A stretch of DNA of 6,512 nt from an uncultured Longilinea sp. (GTDB taxonomy: Bacteria > Chloroflexota > Anaerolineae > Anaerolineales > Anaerolineaceae), in assembly GCA_937863945.1 (NCBI GenBank), contig CALMIB010000397.1:1-6512 (forward strand). The letters run 5' to 3'. Under the pieces are notes generated by a model. It was not told the origin of the DNA, did not search any database, and saw only the letters and a program-made list of their open reading frames with translations. Positions within the stretch are counted from its first letter, which is position 1. The number at the start of each line of letters is the position of its first letter. Below, one piece after another: positions 1 through 5,147 of this stretch. The translations under genes were made by a program, and so were the position numbers.

Positions 1-31
1 TGAACAGGCAGAGACGGCTATAATAAGAACT

Positions 32-98
32 GGTGGTTGGCCCACTTTACAATTTCACTGCAGCCGGGCCGCCACCCGCTTGTTTTAAGCGCCAGGTG
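32..98. other. Two imperfect inverted repeats upstream of the first promoter
   Basis: Two stem-loops can be drawn. In the first, GGTGG (32-36) plus GGCCC (39-43) pair with GGGCC (66-70) plus CCACC (72-76), around a 22-nt loop. In the second, CACC (73-76) plus CGCTT (77-81) pair with AAGCG (87-91) plus GGTG (95-98), around a GTTTT loop; the two share bases 73-76 and cannot form fully together. Neither is followed directly by a clean T-run. They could be the weak terminator of a gene left of the window or an operator upstream of the promoter at 110-138. I see no supportable gene in 1-215. Confidence 0.35.
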
Positions 99-109
99 AC
101 AAAAGTCTA

Positions 110-138
110 TTTACAATCCTTTCACAATTTGCTAGACT
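110..138 (+). promoter_or_regulatory. Sigma-70-type promoter of the secreted propeller gene
   Basis: TTTACA (110-115) and TAGACT (133-138) are separated by 17 nt. They match the consensus hexamers in 5 of 6 and 4 of 6 positions. Transcription would start near 145, giving a 5' leader of about 70 nt before the ATG at 216. A second, weaker pairing (TTCACA at 121 with TATCGA at 143) is possible. Confidence 0.55.
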
Positions 139-206
139 AGAATATCGAAACAGTTTTATAAGTTTTTACATGGTTGCCTGCATCCTGATTTTTCTTGTTT
201 GACATT

Positions 207-210
207 GAGG
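207..210 (+). promoter_or_regulatory. Ribosome binding site deciding the start of the propeller gene
   Basis: GAGG lies 5 nt before the ATG at 216. The alternative in-frame TTG at 195 has no such site, and it would put charged residues (DIEES) in front of an otherwise typical Met-Lys-Lys signal peptide. The ATG at 216 is therefore preferred. Confidence 0.7.
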
Positions 211-215
211 AATCC

Positions 216-3200
216 ATGAAAAAGTGCATATACTGGTCCTTGCTGCTTGCGGCTTTGTTTGCCGCGACCCTTTTTTGTTCATTCATCCAGCCGGTTTCCG
301 CCCAGGATGGATCGCAATACGAAAACCAGGGCGAAACAACTGCCACGCCCCAACATTTGCGTCAGCGGATGGAGATAAAGAACAAACTACAAACGGGTCA
401 AATCGCGCCTGCGCCGCAGACCGAGCGTCCGCAGGAGCCGCAATGGACCATTCCGTTTTATGCGGATCAACAATACATTCACGAATGGACCAGCGGCGTT
501 TTTTCCGCCTGGAATTACAGCACCGGCGACTACGATCTGCTCATGCGCATGACCATCTTGAACGATCCGGTGATGATCGCCGGCAGCGCCGGGGATGAAC
601 TCTACCCGCGCCTGTCGCGCGATTCATCCGCGGTGATTTATTCCTCCGACGAATCTGGGGACATGGAAATCTACCGCATGAATATCAACGGCAGCGGTAA
701 AACCAACTTGACCAACACCCCCGGCGAGGATTACTCGGCTGTCTGGTCGTTGGATAACCAATGGATTGCGTACGTGCATAAGATTGGCGGCGTTCCCCAG
801 GTTTACGTGATGCGGGAGGATGGCAGTGAAAAGCAGAAGGTTACCGCCTGTTCTCTCGGCTGCTTTGATCCGTCCTTTTCACCGGATGCCTCCCAGATTA
901 CATTCATCGAAAAACTCAATGGCTCGCCCTATTCTCGTATCATTGTCAGCAACCGCGATGGTAGCGAAAGGCGCACCTTGATTACGGATTATCAGGTACT
1001 ATTTCCAGCGCACCCGTCCTGGTCACCAAACGGCGATTGGATTGCCTTTGACTATTATCAATATCCACACGGATATTCACGCATGGGGAGGGTCCACCCG
1101 GACGGCACAGTATTGGTCCTCAACCAACAATTCTCTCCCTACTCGGACATGGACGGCTATTTGACGGATTACTGGATCAATGGTTGGGCGCCTGACAGCG
1201 GTTATCTAACCATCACGGTGGTGCATTATATAAAGGATACATCGGGAAATTATATATTTGACGGATCCGATGCCCTGATTTTATTGACCTCTAGCGGAGG
1301 GCCAGCTGAGTTAGCGAAATTCTATGTCCTAGAGGGCGGCACAACCTGGTTTTTGGATTTTCAATCTGCCGACCGGACACCGCCAGAATCCGTAATGACG
1401 CAGTTGCCGAATTTTTCACGCGGCATGGTGACGCTGGGGTGGAATTCCTCGAGCACCGGGCTGGCCAGGCCCACCGAGGTGCAACTGCAACGCCGCGATG
1501 GTTTGACCGGCGCCTGGCAGGATATTCCCAAACCCATCGATATGTTTGACGGCTGGGACCTCCCGCACGATCATTACCTGGTGCCAACCGGTGAGCCGGG
1601 GCAGGTGACTTATTTCCGTGCCCGCGTCAAAGATGCAGCCCAGCAGTGGCAGACCTGGCCTGAAACCCTGGATCGATTCGCCAGCACTACCAATTACCGC
1701 TGGAACCTGGTGGGAAACATCTTCGACAACCGCAACAACGCCATCGGCGAACAAACCGTGACGATGAGTGCTTCGCCGTTGCTTAACCAACCAAGCGATC
1801 CCGCCGGATTCTTCCACACACTGCTGGCCAATTATGGCTCGATCAACATACAGGTCAACCGCGCTGGCTACGGCACGTTGCCAGCAACCGCACTCCAGAT
1901 GAACAGCGACAAAGCGCACGATTTCTTCCTGCCCCCGGCTACAAACCAGATCCAAAACGGCGGATTTGAGGAGGGTAACAACGGCTGGACGCTTTCCGGC
2001 ACATTGCCTGCCCAGGTGAGCACTTCTGATTTTCAATCCGGCCAGCGCGCCCTGGAAATGGGCGCCGACTGCACCGCTCCATGCCTGGCGCCGACTGGCG
2101 AGACATTCGATATGAATTACCTGAGGGATGACCACCACGGAACCCTCTACATGATAATCATGGGAACCGGCAATAACTCAGTGAACATCCAGTACCGGGA
2201 GCGCAATGGCGACTGGAGTACTCCGCTTTCAATTCCAACATCGATTGGGCTTCTTCATACGACCATATCACCAGCCGGACGGTTTTTTGCGTTCTATGAA
2301 GGCGGGGATAGCCTCTATGGCTACTACCGGGATCCCGGTGGGGAATGGTCCAGCCAATTGATCATCGGGGGCATCTCCTACCCTGTCACCTGGTCACTCA
2401 GCGATGTAATCGCGGATGAGAACAATCGGCTTTATTTCGTAATTATCGGTTGGGCTGGAGAAGCTTCATCAGGATGGTTGTTCCCGGTGGATCTCTATGA
2501 ATACAGTCCTGAAAACGGGAGTTTCACAAAATCCAATATCCTCAGTGATGTTGGCAGTTCGTCTCCCGATTACAGGATAATGACTATCCCGGGCGGGAAT
2601 TTCATGCTTTACGAATCGTTCTTTCAATATGCCCGCGGTCAGGACGGAACCTGGAGACAGCTGAACGATGGATACGATTATAACTGGAGTGAATATTACG
2701 TTTTCGGCAAGAATGCTGACGGCTGGCCGTTCAAGCTGCGCACCTATTCTCCATCCGTTGGGGCAGTTGAATTTACCCTGCAAACACTCGACGACCGTTT
2801 GAATTGGACCGAACGCACCCAAGTGGATCAGCCGCCAGTTTCTCCTTACTCGCTAATCACCCGCTGCCCCGATGGAACCTCCTACTTCACGACCAGCGGA
2901 TATGAAAACTACAAACCGCTCATCCGCCTGGATCAGTCCCGGAACTGGGAAGAAACATCCATCGATCTGGTTGCCACAAACAGCGAGTCCAGGTTGTTCT
3001 GCGATTCAGATGGCCTTCCGGCCGCCTACACGACAACTTCACTGTACGAAATTACACCGGATGCCGTCCAGGGCACGGCCGAGGCCAGCCAACAGGTGAG
3101 CATCCCAGCGGACATGGAAAAAGCGACACTCTCGTTTGCCCTGCGGCTGGATTTTGTGCGCCAGTTGCAGCAGACCGCACTTGAAGTGATCGTTCGCGAC

Positions 3201-3677
3201 GCCGCCGAGGTTGAAACCAACTTGCTCGCCATCAAAAAGGGCGGTGATTGGCGTCAGGAATGGGTGGATCTGAGCCCGTGGGCTGGTCAAACCGTCACGA
3301 TCATTTTCCGGCTGAATCAGGCAGCCAACGAACCCAAAGCCAAAGCCTGGATTGACGGCGTGTCGGTGGGTAGTTGGGAAACGGTAATCCTAGAATCGGT
3401 GGAGCCGTACCGCTTTGTCTTTCCGGAGGACGCGCCGGTTTTAACGGTTCGCGGCCAAAACTTCCACGAAGGCGCTTCGGTTCAAATCAATGGCTTGGAT
3501 GTCTCTCCGGAAAGCATTGTCCGACTGGACGAATATACACTGACCGTCACTACTCCGGACTTTATCCGCCCTGGGTTTAGTTCTATTCGAGTCACCAATC
3601 CAAGCGGCGCCTATTCAGAGCTGCCGCACGCATTCCGAACCGGCCTGGAACTATTCCTACCTGTGGTTGATCGCTAG
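216..3677 (+). CDS. Secreted multidomain protein: PD40/TolB-like propeller, split jelly-roll with second propeller, C-terminal IPT/TIG
   Basis: 1153 residues; role unknown, probably binding at the cell surface or outside the cell, with no enzyme motif recognised. A signal peptide covers residues 1-29 (MKKC, hydrophobic core, PVSA then Gln); Cys21 follows Phe, so it is not a lipobox. Residues ~125-385 are TolB/PD40-type blades, with motifs such as 'SRDSSAVIYSSDESGDMEIY' and 'SWSPNGDWIAF'. Residues ~386-480 look Fn3-like and ~495-573 look like a carboxypeptidase regulatory-like domain. Residues ~578-618 (NGGFEEGNNGW, SGQRALEMG) and ~953-1052 (SQQVSIPADMEKATLSF, WVDLSPWAGQTV, AWIDGVSVG) look like the two halves of one carbohydrate-binding-type jelly-roll. 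Residues ~630-945 between them form about six repeats with a Trp turn (GDWSTP, GEWSSQ, GTWRQL, LNWTER, RNWEET). Residues ~1058-1143 are an IPT/TIG domain, and the protein ends LFLPVVDR. Domain names come from motif recognition; the fold of 630-945 is inferred. Confidence 0.9.
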   Translation: MKKCIYWSLLLAALFAATLFCSFIQPVSAQDGSQYENQGETTATPQHLRQRMEIKNKLQTGQIAPAPQTERPQEPQWTIPFYADQQYIHEWTSGVFSAWNYSTGDYDLLMRMTILNDPVMIAGSAGDELYPRLSRDSSAVIYSSDESGDMEIYRMNINGSGKTNLTNTPGEDYSAVWSLDNQWIAYVHKIGGVPQVYVMREDGSEKQKVTACSLGCFDPSFSPDASQITFIEKLNGSPYSRIIVSNRDGSERRTLITDYQVLFPAHPSWSPNGDWIAFDYYQYPHGYSRMGRVHPDGTVLVLNQQFSPYSDMDGYLTDYWINGWAPDSGYLTITVVHYIKDTSGNYIFDGSDALILLTSSGGPAELAKFYVLEGGTTWFLDFQSADRTPPESVMTQLPNFSRGMVTLGWNSSSTGLARPTEVQLQRRDGLTGAWQDIPKPIDMFDGWDLPHDHYLVPTGEPGQVTYFRARVKDAAQQWQTWPETLDRFASTTNYRWNLVGNIFDNRNNAIGEQTVTMSASPLLNQPSDPAGFFHTLLANYGSINIQVNRAGYGTLPATALQMNSDKAHDFFLPPATNQIQNGGFEEGNNGWTLSGTLPAQVSTSDFQSGQRALEMGADCTAPCLAPTGETFDMNYLRDDHHGTLYMIIMGTGNNSVNIQYRERNGDWSTPLSIPTSIGLLHTTISPAGRFFAFYEGGDSLYGYYRDPGGEWSSQLIIGGISYPVTWSLSDVIADENNRLYFVIIGWAGEASSGWLFPVDLYEYSPENGSFTKSNILSDVGSSSPDYRIMTIPGGNFMLYESFFQYARGQDGTWRQLNDGYDYNWSEYYVFGKNADGWPFKLRTYSPSVGAVEFTLQTLDDRLNWTERTQVDQPPVSPYSLITRCPDGTSYFTTSGYENYKPLIRLDQSRNWEETSIDLVATNSESRLFCDSDGLPAAYTTTSLYEITPDAVQGTAEASQQVSIPADMEKATLSFALRLDFVRQLQQTALEVIVRDAAEVETNLLAIKKGGDWRQEWVDLSPWAGQTVTIIFRLNQAANEPKAKAWIDGVSVGSWETVILESVEPYRFVFPEDAPVLTVRGQNFHEGASVQINGLDVSPESIVRLDEYTLTVTTPDFIRPGFSSIRVTNPSGAYSELPHAFRTGLELFLPVVDR
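588..1370 (+). other. PD40/TolB-type beta-propeller region of the secreted protein
   Basis: This segment encodes residues about 125-385. The repeating unit is a 'P-x-(F/W)-S-x-D/N-G/S' turn, a hydrophobic strand (AVIYSS, WIAYVH, QITFIE, WIAFDY), then 'Y-x-M/V-x-x-D/N-G-S' and a polar strand. At least four such units are clear; the last ones (around WAPDSGYLTITVV) have diverged. In TolB and many exported bacterial proteins this repeat builds a propeller used for protein or ligand binding. Confidence 0.75.
1947..3371 (+). other. Jelly-roll domain interrupted by an inserted Trp-rich repeat domain
   Basis: The first part (1947-2069) encodes the 'NGGFEEG..GW..SG' and 'SGQRALEMG' opening strands. 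The second part (3072-3371) encodes 'SQQVSIPADMEKATLSF', 'WVDLSPWAGQTVTIIF' and 'AWIDGVSVG', which close such a domain. In ordinary copies of this domain these parts follow one another directly. Here about 330 residues lie between them, made of repeats with a G-x-W or N-W turn typical of six- to seven-bladed propellers. Two Cys residues (CTAPC) sit at the entry to the insertion. The reading frame is continuous, so this is an insertion within the protein and not a broken gene. Confidence 0.6.
3387..3644 (+). other. IPT/TIG immunoglobulin-like domain and start of C-terminal tail
   Basis: Residues about 1058-1143 show the IPT/TIG pattern: 'ILESVEPYRF' at the start, 'LTVRGQNFHEGASVQINGL' with the Gly-x-Asn-Phe turn, 'LTVTTPDFIRPGFSSIRVTNPSG', and a closing 'AFRT'. 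IPT/TIG domains are common as terminal surface-exposed modules in bacterial exported proteins. Confidence 0.75.
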
Positions 3678-3683
3678 TCGTGG

Positions 3684-3706
3684 GAACTCCCCATCTAGGG
3701 GAATTC
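3684..3706 (+). other. Hairpin just after the propeller gene
   Basis: GAA-C-TCCCC (3684-3692) pairs with GGGGA-A-TTC (3698-3706) with one mismatch and a 5-nt loop (ATCTA), starting 7 nt after the TAG stop. There is no T-run behind it, so it is not a classical intrinsic terminator. It may mark or protect the 3' end of the mRNA. Confidence 0.4.
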
Positions 3707-3733
3707 ATGCCAGCGGATGTTGCTCTGCCAGGC

Positions 3734-3761
3734 TTGCGCCGCCGGCTGGCGACGCTATAAT
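3734..3761 (+). promoter_or_regulatory. Promoter giving a leaderless GNAT transcript
   Basis: TTGCGC (3734-3739) and a perfect TATAAT (3756-3761) are 16 nt apart. Only 6 nt separate the -10 box from the ATG at 3768, so the expected transcription start falls on or next to the A of that ATG. There is no Shine-Dalgarno sequence in front of this ATG, as expected for a leaderless mRNA. A GCCAG/CTGGC inverted repeat (3727-3731 and 3746-3750) overlaps the -35 region and spacer. Confidence 0.65.
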
Positions 3762-3767
3762 TCATGT

Positions 3768-4379
3768 ATGCACATCCAGTACCTCGAGCTTGCGCCGGCT
3801 TCGGCGGCGCGCCTGAGCGACGAAATTGTGCGCGTGTATGCCGGGGCGTTCGCCGGGCCGCCTTACCTGCGCGGCAAGCCCGAAGCGCTGGCCTTTGCCG
3901 ACAGCTTCGCGCACCACCGCGGGCGGGAGGCTTTTCGCTGCCTGGTGGCGCGCGACGCCCAGGATGGGCTGCTGGTGGGTTTCATTTACGGCTTCACCTG
4001 CCTGCCGGGCCAGTGGTGGTACGACCAATTGGCCGGCCGCATGAGCCCCGAATTGCAGGCGCGCTGGCTGAGCGGCGCGTTTGAGCTGGCCGAGCTGGCT
4101 GTGCTGCCTGCCTACCAGGGCCGGGGCATCGGCGGGCAGTTGCACGACCGGCTGCTGAACGGCCTGCCGCAGCGCACCGCGCTGCTTTCGACCATGCAGA
4201 CCGAAACCAACGCCATGGCGCTGTACCGCAAGCGCAGCTGGCGCCTGATCCTGAGCGATTTTCTCTTCGCCGGCGCGGTGCGCCCGTACGTCATCCTGGG
4301 CAAAGACCTGCCGCCGCGCGCGCCGCGGCCCGCCGGTCGCCCGGTACGATACTACACGCAAAATCCCTTTGACGTGTAG
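3768..4379 (+). CDS. GNAT-family N-acetyltransferase
   Basis: 203 residues, within the usual 150-220 range for a single GNAT domain, which transfers acetyl from acetyl-CoA to an amine; the substrate cannot be read from the sequence. The acetyl-CoA-binding motif A is clear at residues 109-130 (ELAVLPAYQGRGIGGQLHDR), with the Q-x-R/G-G-x-G loop QGRGIG. A later motif B region, 'NAMALYRKRSW' (148-158), replaces the usual ALYRKLGF. 'GLLVGFIYGF' (67-76) is the preceding central strand. The N-terminal half carries 'VYAGAFAGPPY', seen in proteins of this subgroup. An ATG at 3717 would add 17 residues, but it lies upstream of the promoter at 3734-3761 and has no ribosome binding site; hence the start at 3768. 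GC is much higher than in the preceding gene. The stop codon overlaps the promoter region of rpsU. Confidence 0.9.
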   Translation: MHIQYLELAPASAARLSDEIVRVYAGAFAGPPYLRGKPEALAFADSFAHHRGREAFRCLVARDAQDGLLVGFIYGFTCLPGQWWYDQLAGRMSPELQARWLSGAFELAELAVLPAYQGRGIGGQLHDRLLNGLPQRTALLSTMQTETNAMALYRKRSWRLILSDFLFAGAVRPYVILGKDLPPRAPRPAGRPVRYYTQNPFDV

Positions 4380-4397
4380 CTATATTTGCTGTATAAT
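4369..4397 (+). promoter_or_regulatory. Strong promoter of the rpsU-infA operon
   Basis: TTGACG (4369-4374) and TATAAT (4392-4397) are exactly 17 nt apart: 5 of 6 and 6 of 6 matches, the best promoter in the window. The -35 box lies inside the last codons of the GNAT gene (Phe-Asp-Val-stop). Transcription should start near 4404, leaving a leader of about 185 nt before rpsU. Confidence 0.8.
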
Positions 4398-4401
4398 CGG
4401 G

Positions 4402-4447
4402 CCGTAGAAAGTTTGACTTTTAAAAAGAACGACTTTCGACCCAACGG
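4402..4447 (+). other. 5' hairpin of the rpsU leader RNA
   Basis: CCGT (4402-4405) can pair with ACGG (4444-4447), and GAAAGT (4407-4412) with ACTTTC (4432-4437), with an internal loop between the two helices and an A-rich apical region. The outer helix would form only if transcription starts at or before 4402. It is drawn by eye and not tested by covariation. Confidence 0.4.
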
Positions 4448-4451
4448 TACT

Positions 4452-4458
4452 GGAGGTG
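4452..4458 (+). promoter_or_regulatory. Shine-Dalgarno-like GGAGGTG inside the rpsU leader
   Basis: The same seven bases, GGAGGTG, occur in front of rpsU (4576-4582) and infA (4851-4857). Here the site is followed after 8-9 nt by ATT (4467) or TTG (4468), but by no ATG or GTG at a suitable distance. GGTAC (4446-4450) can pair with GTGCC (4456-4460), which would place part of the site in a small hairpin. Confidence 0.45.
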
Positions 4459-4466
4459 CCCCGAAC

Positions 4467-4583
4467 ATTGCTTCCGAGATCGCAACACACACCCTGCAAA
4501 TCTCTCTCGGCTGCTCTGCGAAAACCGCCAGCCGAGTTTTTTTGCCGTTTCAGGCAGCACACTCCAGCATGGGAGGGAGGTGA
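4467..4583 (+). CDS. Possible leader peptide (38 codons, AUU start) in the rpsU leader
   Basis: Reading from ATT at 4467, 8 nt after GGAGGTG, gives a 38-residue open frame through the whole attenuator to TGA at 4581-4583. That stop overlaps the rpsU ribosome binding site and ends 5 nt before the rpsU start. The peptide begins IASEIATHTL and resembles no family I know. AUU is a rare start codon, best known from infC, whose IF-3 product senses it. A TTG at 4468 would instead open another frame that runs past the rpsU start. Evidence is limited to the ribosome-binding-site match and the position, so this is a candidate only. Confidence 0.25.
   Translation: MASEIATHTLQISLGCSAKTASRVFLPFQAAHSSMGGR
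4474..4510 (+). promoter_or_regulatory. Candidate antiterminator pairing in the rpsU leader
   Basis: CCGAGA (4474-4479) is exactly complementary to TCTCGG (4505-4510), the 5' part of the terminator stem at 4506-4513. The two pairings cannot coexist. CCGAG also repeats the 3' arm of the terminator (4532-4536), the usual arrangement in attenuators, where two segments compete for one partner. Confidence 0.45.
4506..4543 (+). terminator. Intrinsic terminator (attenuator) inside the rpsU leader
   Basis: CTCGGCTG (4506-4513) and CAGCCGAG (4529-4536) form a perfect 8-bp stem, followed immediately by seven T residues (4537-4543). GCG (4518-4520) and CGC (4526-4528) add an inner stem. It lies downstream of the only good promoter and 46 nt upstream of rpsU, so unrestrained it would stop rpsU-infA transcription. 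It would also terminate read-through from the GNAT gene. Confidence 0.8.
4576..4582 (+). promoter_or_regulatory. rpsU: Ribosome binding site deciding the rpsU start
   Basis: GGAGGTG lies 6 nt before the GTG at 4589. The in-frame GTG at 4580 is part of this site itself and so cannot be the real start. Confidence 0.75.
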
Positions 4584-4588
4584 GTTTC

Positions 4589-4789
4589 GTGACTTTTGTC
4601 TTCATTCGCCCGAATGAGTCTCAGGATCAACTGCTCAAGCGCTTTCGCAAGAAGGTGGTCAAGAGCGGCATACTGAGCACCGTTCGCCGCAAGCGCTGGT
4701 TCATCTCCAAGAGTGAACTGCGCCGCGTGGAAAAGAAAAAGGCCATCCGCCGGATCAAGCGCCGCCAAATGACCAGGATGGGTGAATAA
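4589..4789 (+). CDS. rpsU: 30S ribosomal protein S21 (bS21)
   Basis: 66 residues starting at GTG, close to the usual 58-71 for bS21. The family pattern is plain: 'FIRPNESQDQLLKRFRKKV' at the N-terminus (compare V-x-V-R-x-N-E-S-x-x-x-A-L-R-R-F-K-R in the family), 'KSGILSTVRRKRWF' in the middle (compare K-x-G-I-L-x-E-x-R-R-R-x-x-Y), then a Lys/Arg-rich helix to residue 60. bS21 binds late to the small subunit near the 3' end of 16S rRNA and helps mRNA recognition at initiation. The usual Glu and Tyr of the middle motif are Val and Phe here. It is first gene of a two-gene operon with infA, 71 nt apart, with no terminator between. A GGTGA/TCACC hairpin (4781-4785 and 4793-4797) straddles its stop codon but has no T-run. 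Confidence 0.95.
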   Translation: MTFVFIRPNESQDQLLKRFRKKVVKSGILSTVRRKRWFISKSELRRVEKKKAIRRIKRRQMTRMGE

Positions 4790-4850
4790 AACTCACCACC
4801 GCACGATCTTTCCGGGGAAGCCGCTCGGTTTAGTGCCTGCACAGTGAATT

Positions 4851-4857
4851 GGAGGTG
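4851..4857 (+). promoter_or_regulatory. infA: Ribosome binding site deciding the infA start
   Basis: GGAGGTG sits 3 nt before the ATG at 4861, a short spacing, but the sequence is a strong match to anti-Shine-Dalgarno. The in-frame TTG at 4849 overlaps the site and is rejected as a start; the encoded N-terminus MAKEED from 4861 is the standard one for IF-1. Confidence 0.75.
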
Positions 4858-4860
4858 TAC

Positions 4861-5115
4861 ATGGCCAAAGAAGAGGATAAGATTCAGGTAGAAGGCGTCA
4901 TCGTCGAAGCGCTGCCGGCCACGCAATTCCGCGTGCGCCTGGAGAACGGGCACGAGGTGCTGGCCTACCTTTCCGGCAGAATGCGCAAGTATTACATCCG
5001 CATCCTGCTGGGTGACCGGGTTCGGGTGGAGATGTCCCCCTACGACCTGACCCGCGGCCGCATTGTTTACCGCCAGAAGGCTGGCGCAGCGCCGATCGAA
5101 GAAGAGCAGCAGTAA
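4861..5115 (+). CDS. infA: Translation initiation factor IF-1
   Basis: 84 residues; the family is usually about 72. IF-1 binds the A site of the 30S subunit and works with IF-2 and IF-3 in start-site selection. The single S1/OB-fold is intact: 'IQVEGVIVEALPATQFRV' (8-25), 'LENGHEVLAYLSGRMRKYYIRILLGD' (27-52) and 'SPYDLTRGRIVYR' (59-71). Against the common form, AHISG has become AYLSG, MRK-N/H-YIRI has become MRKYYIRI, and LPGD has become LLGD. About 12 extra residues, ending in an acidic/Gln tail (IEEEQQ), follow the normal C-terminus. It is the second gene of the rpsU-infA unit, with no promoter of its own that I could see, and is followed by a terminator. Confidence 0.97.
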   Translation: MAKEEDKIQVEGVIVEALPATQFRVRLENGHEVLAYLSGRMRKYYIRILLGDRVRVEMSPYDLTRGRIVYRQKAGAAPIEEEQQ

Positions 5116-5147
5116 ACCCTCGGAATCATCGATCATTAAATCACCGG

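Noticed and set aside
19..24. TATAAT box near the left edge
   Set aside because: The matching -35 would lie outside the window, and the gene at 216 has a better placed promoter.
1..88. Possible C-terminal tail of a plus-strand gene entering from the left
   Set aside because: One frame is open to a TAA at 86-88, but the 28 codons show no family motif and the stretch contains the hairpin arms; support is insufficient.
276..281. Lipoprotein signal (Cys21 in the signal peptide of the first gene)
   Set aside because: The residues before Cys are Thr-Leu-Phe, not a lipobox with a small residue at -1, and a good signal peptidase I site (PVSA, then Gln) follows.
1416..2138. Minus-strand open frame of 240 codons inside the propeller gene
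   Set aside because: It lies wholly inside a well-supported plus-strand gene, shows no recognisable domain, and has no ribosome binding site I could see.
3762..4361. Minus-strand open frame of 199 codons opposite the GNAT gene
   Set aside because: Its composition is Gln/Arg/Ala/His-rich, an antisense shadow; the GNAT motifs are on the plus strand.
4386..4466. Upstream part of the open frame before the candidate leader peptide (ATG at 4386)
   Set aside because: The ATG at 4386 lies between the -35 and -10 boxes of the rpsU promoter and would not be on the mRNA; only the part from 4467 has a ribosome binding site.
4781..4797. Hairpin over the rpsU stop codon as a terminator
   Set aside because: The stem is only 5 bp and no T-run follows; infA has no promoter of its own in the gap, so read-through is expected.
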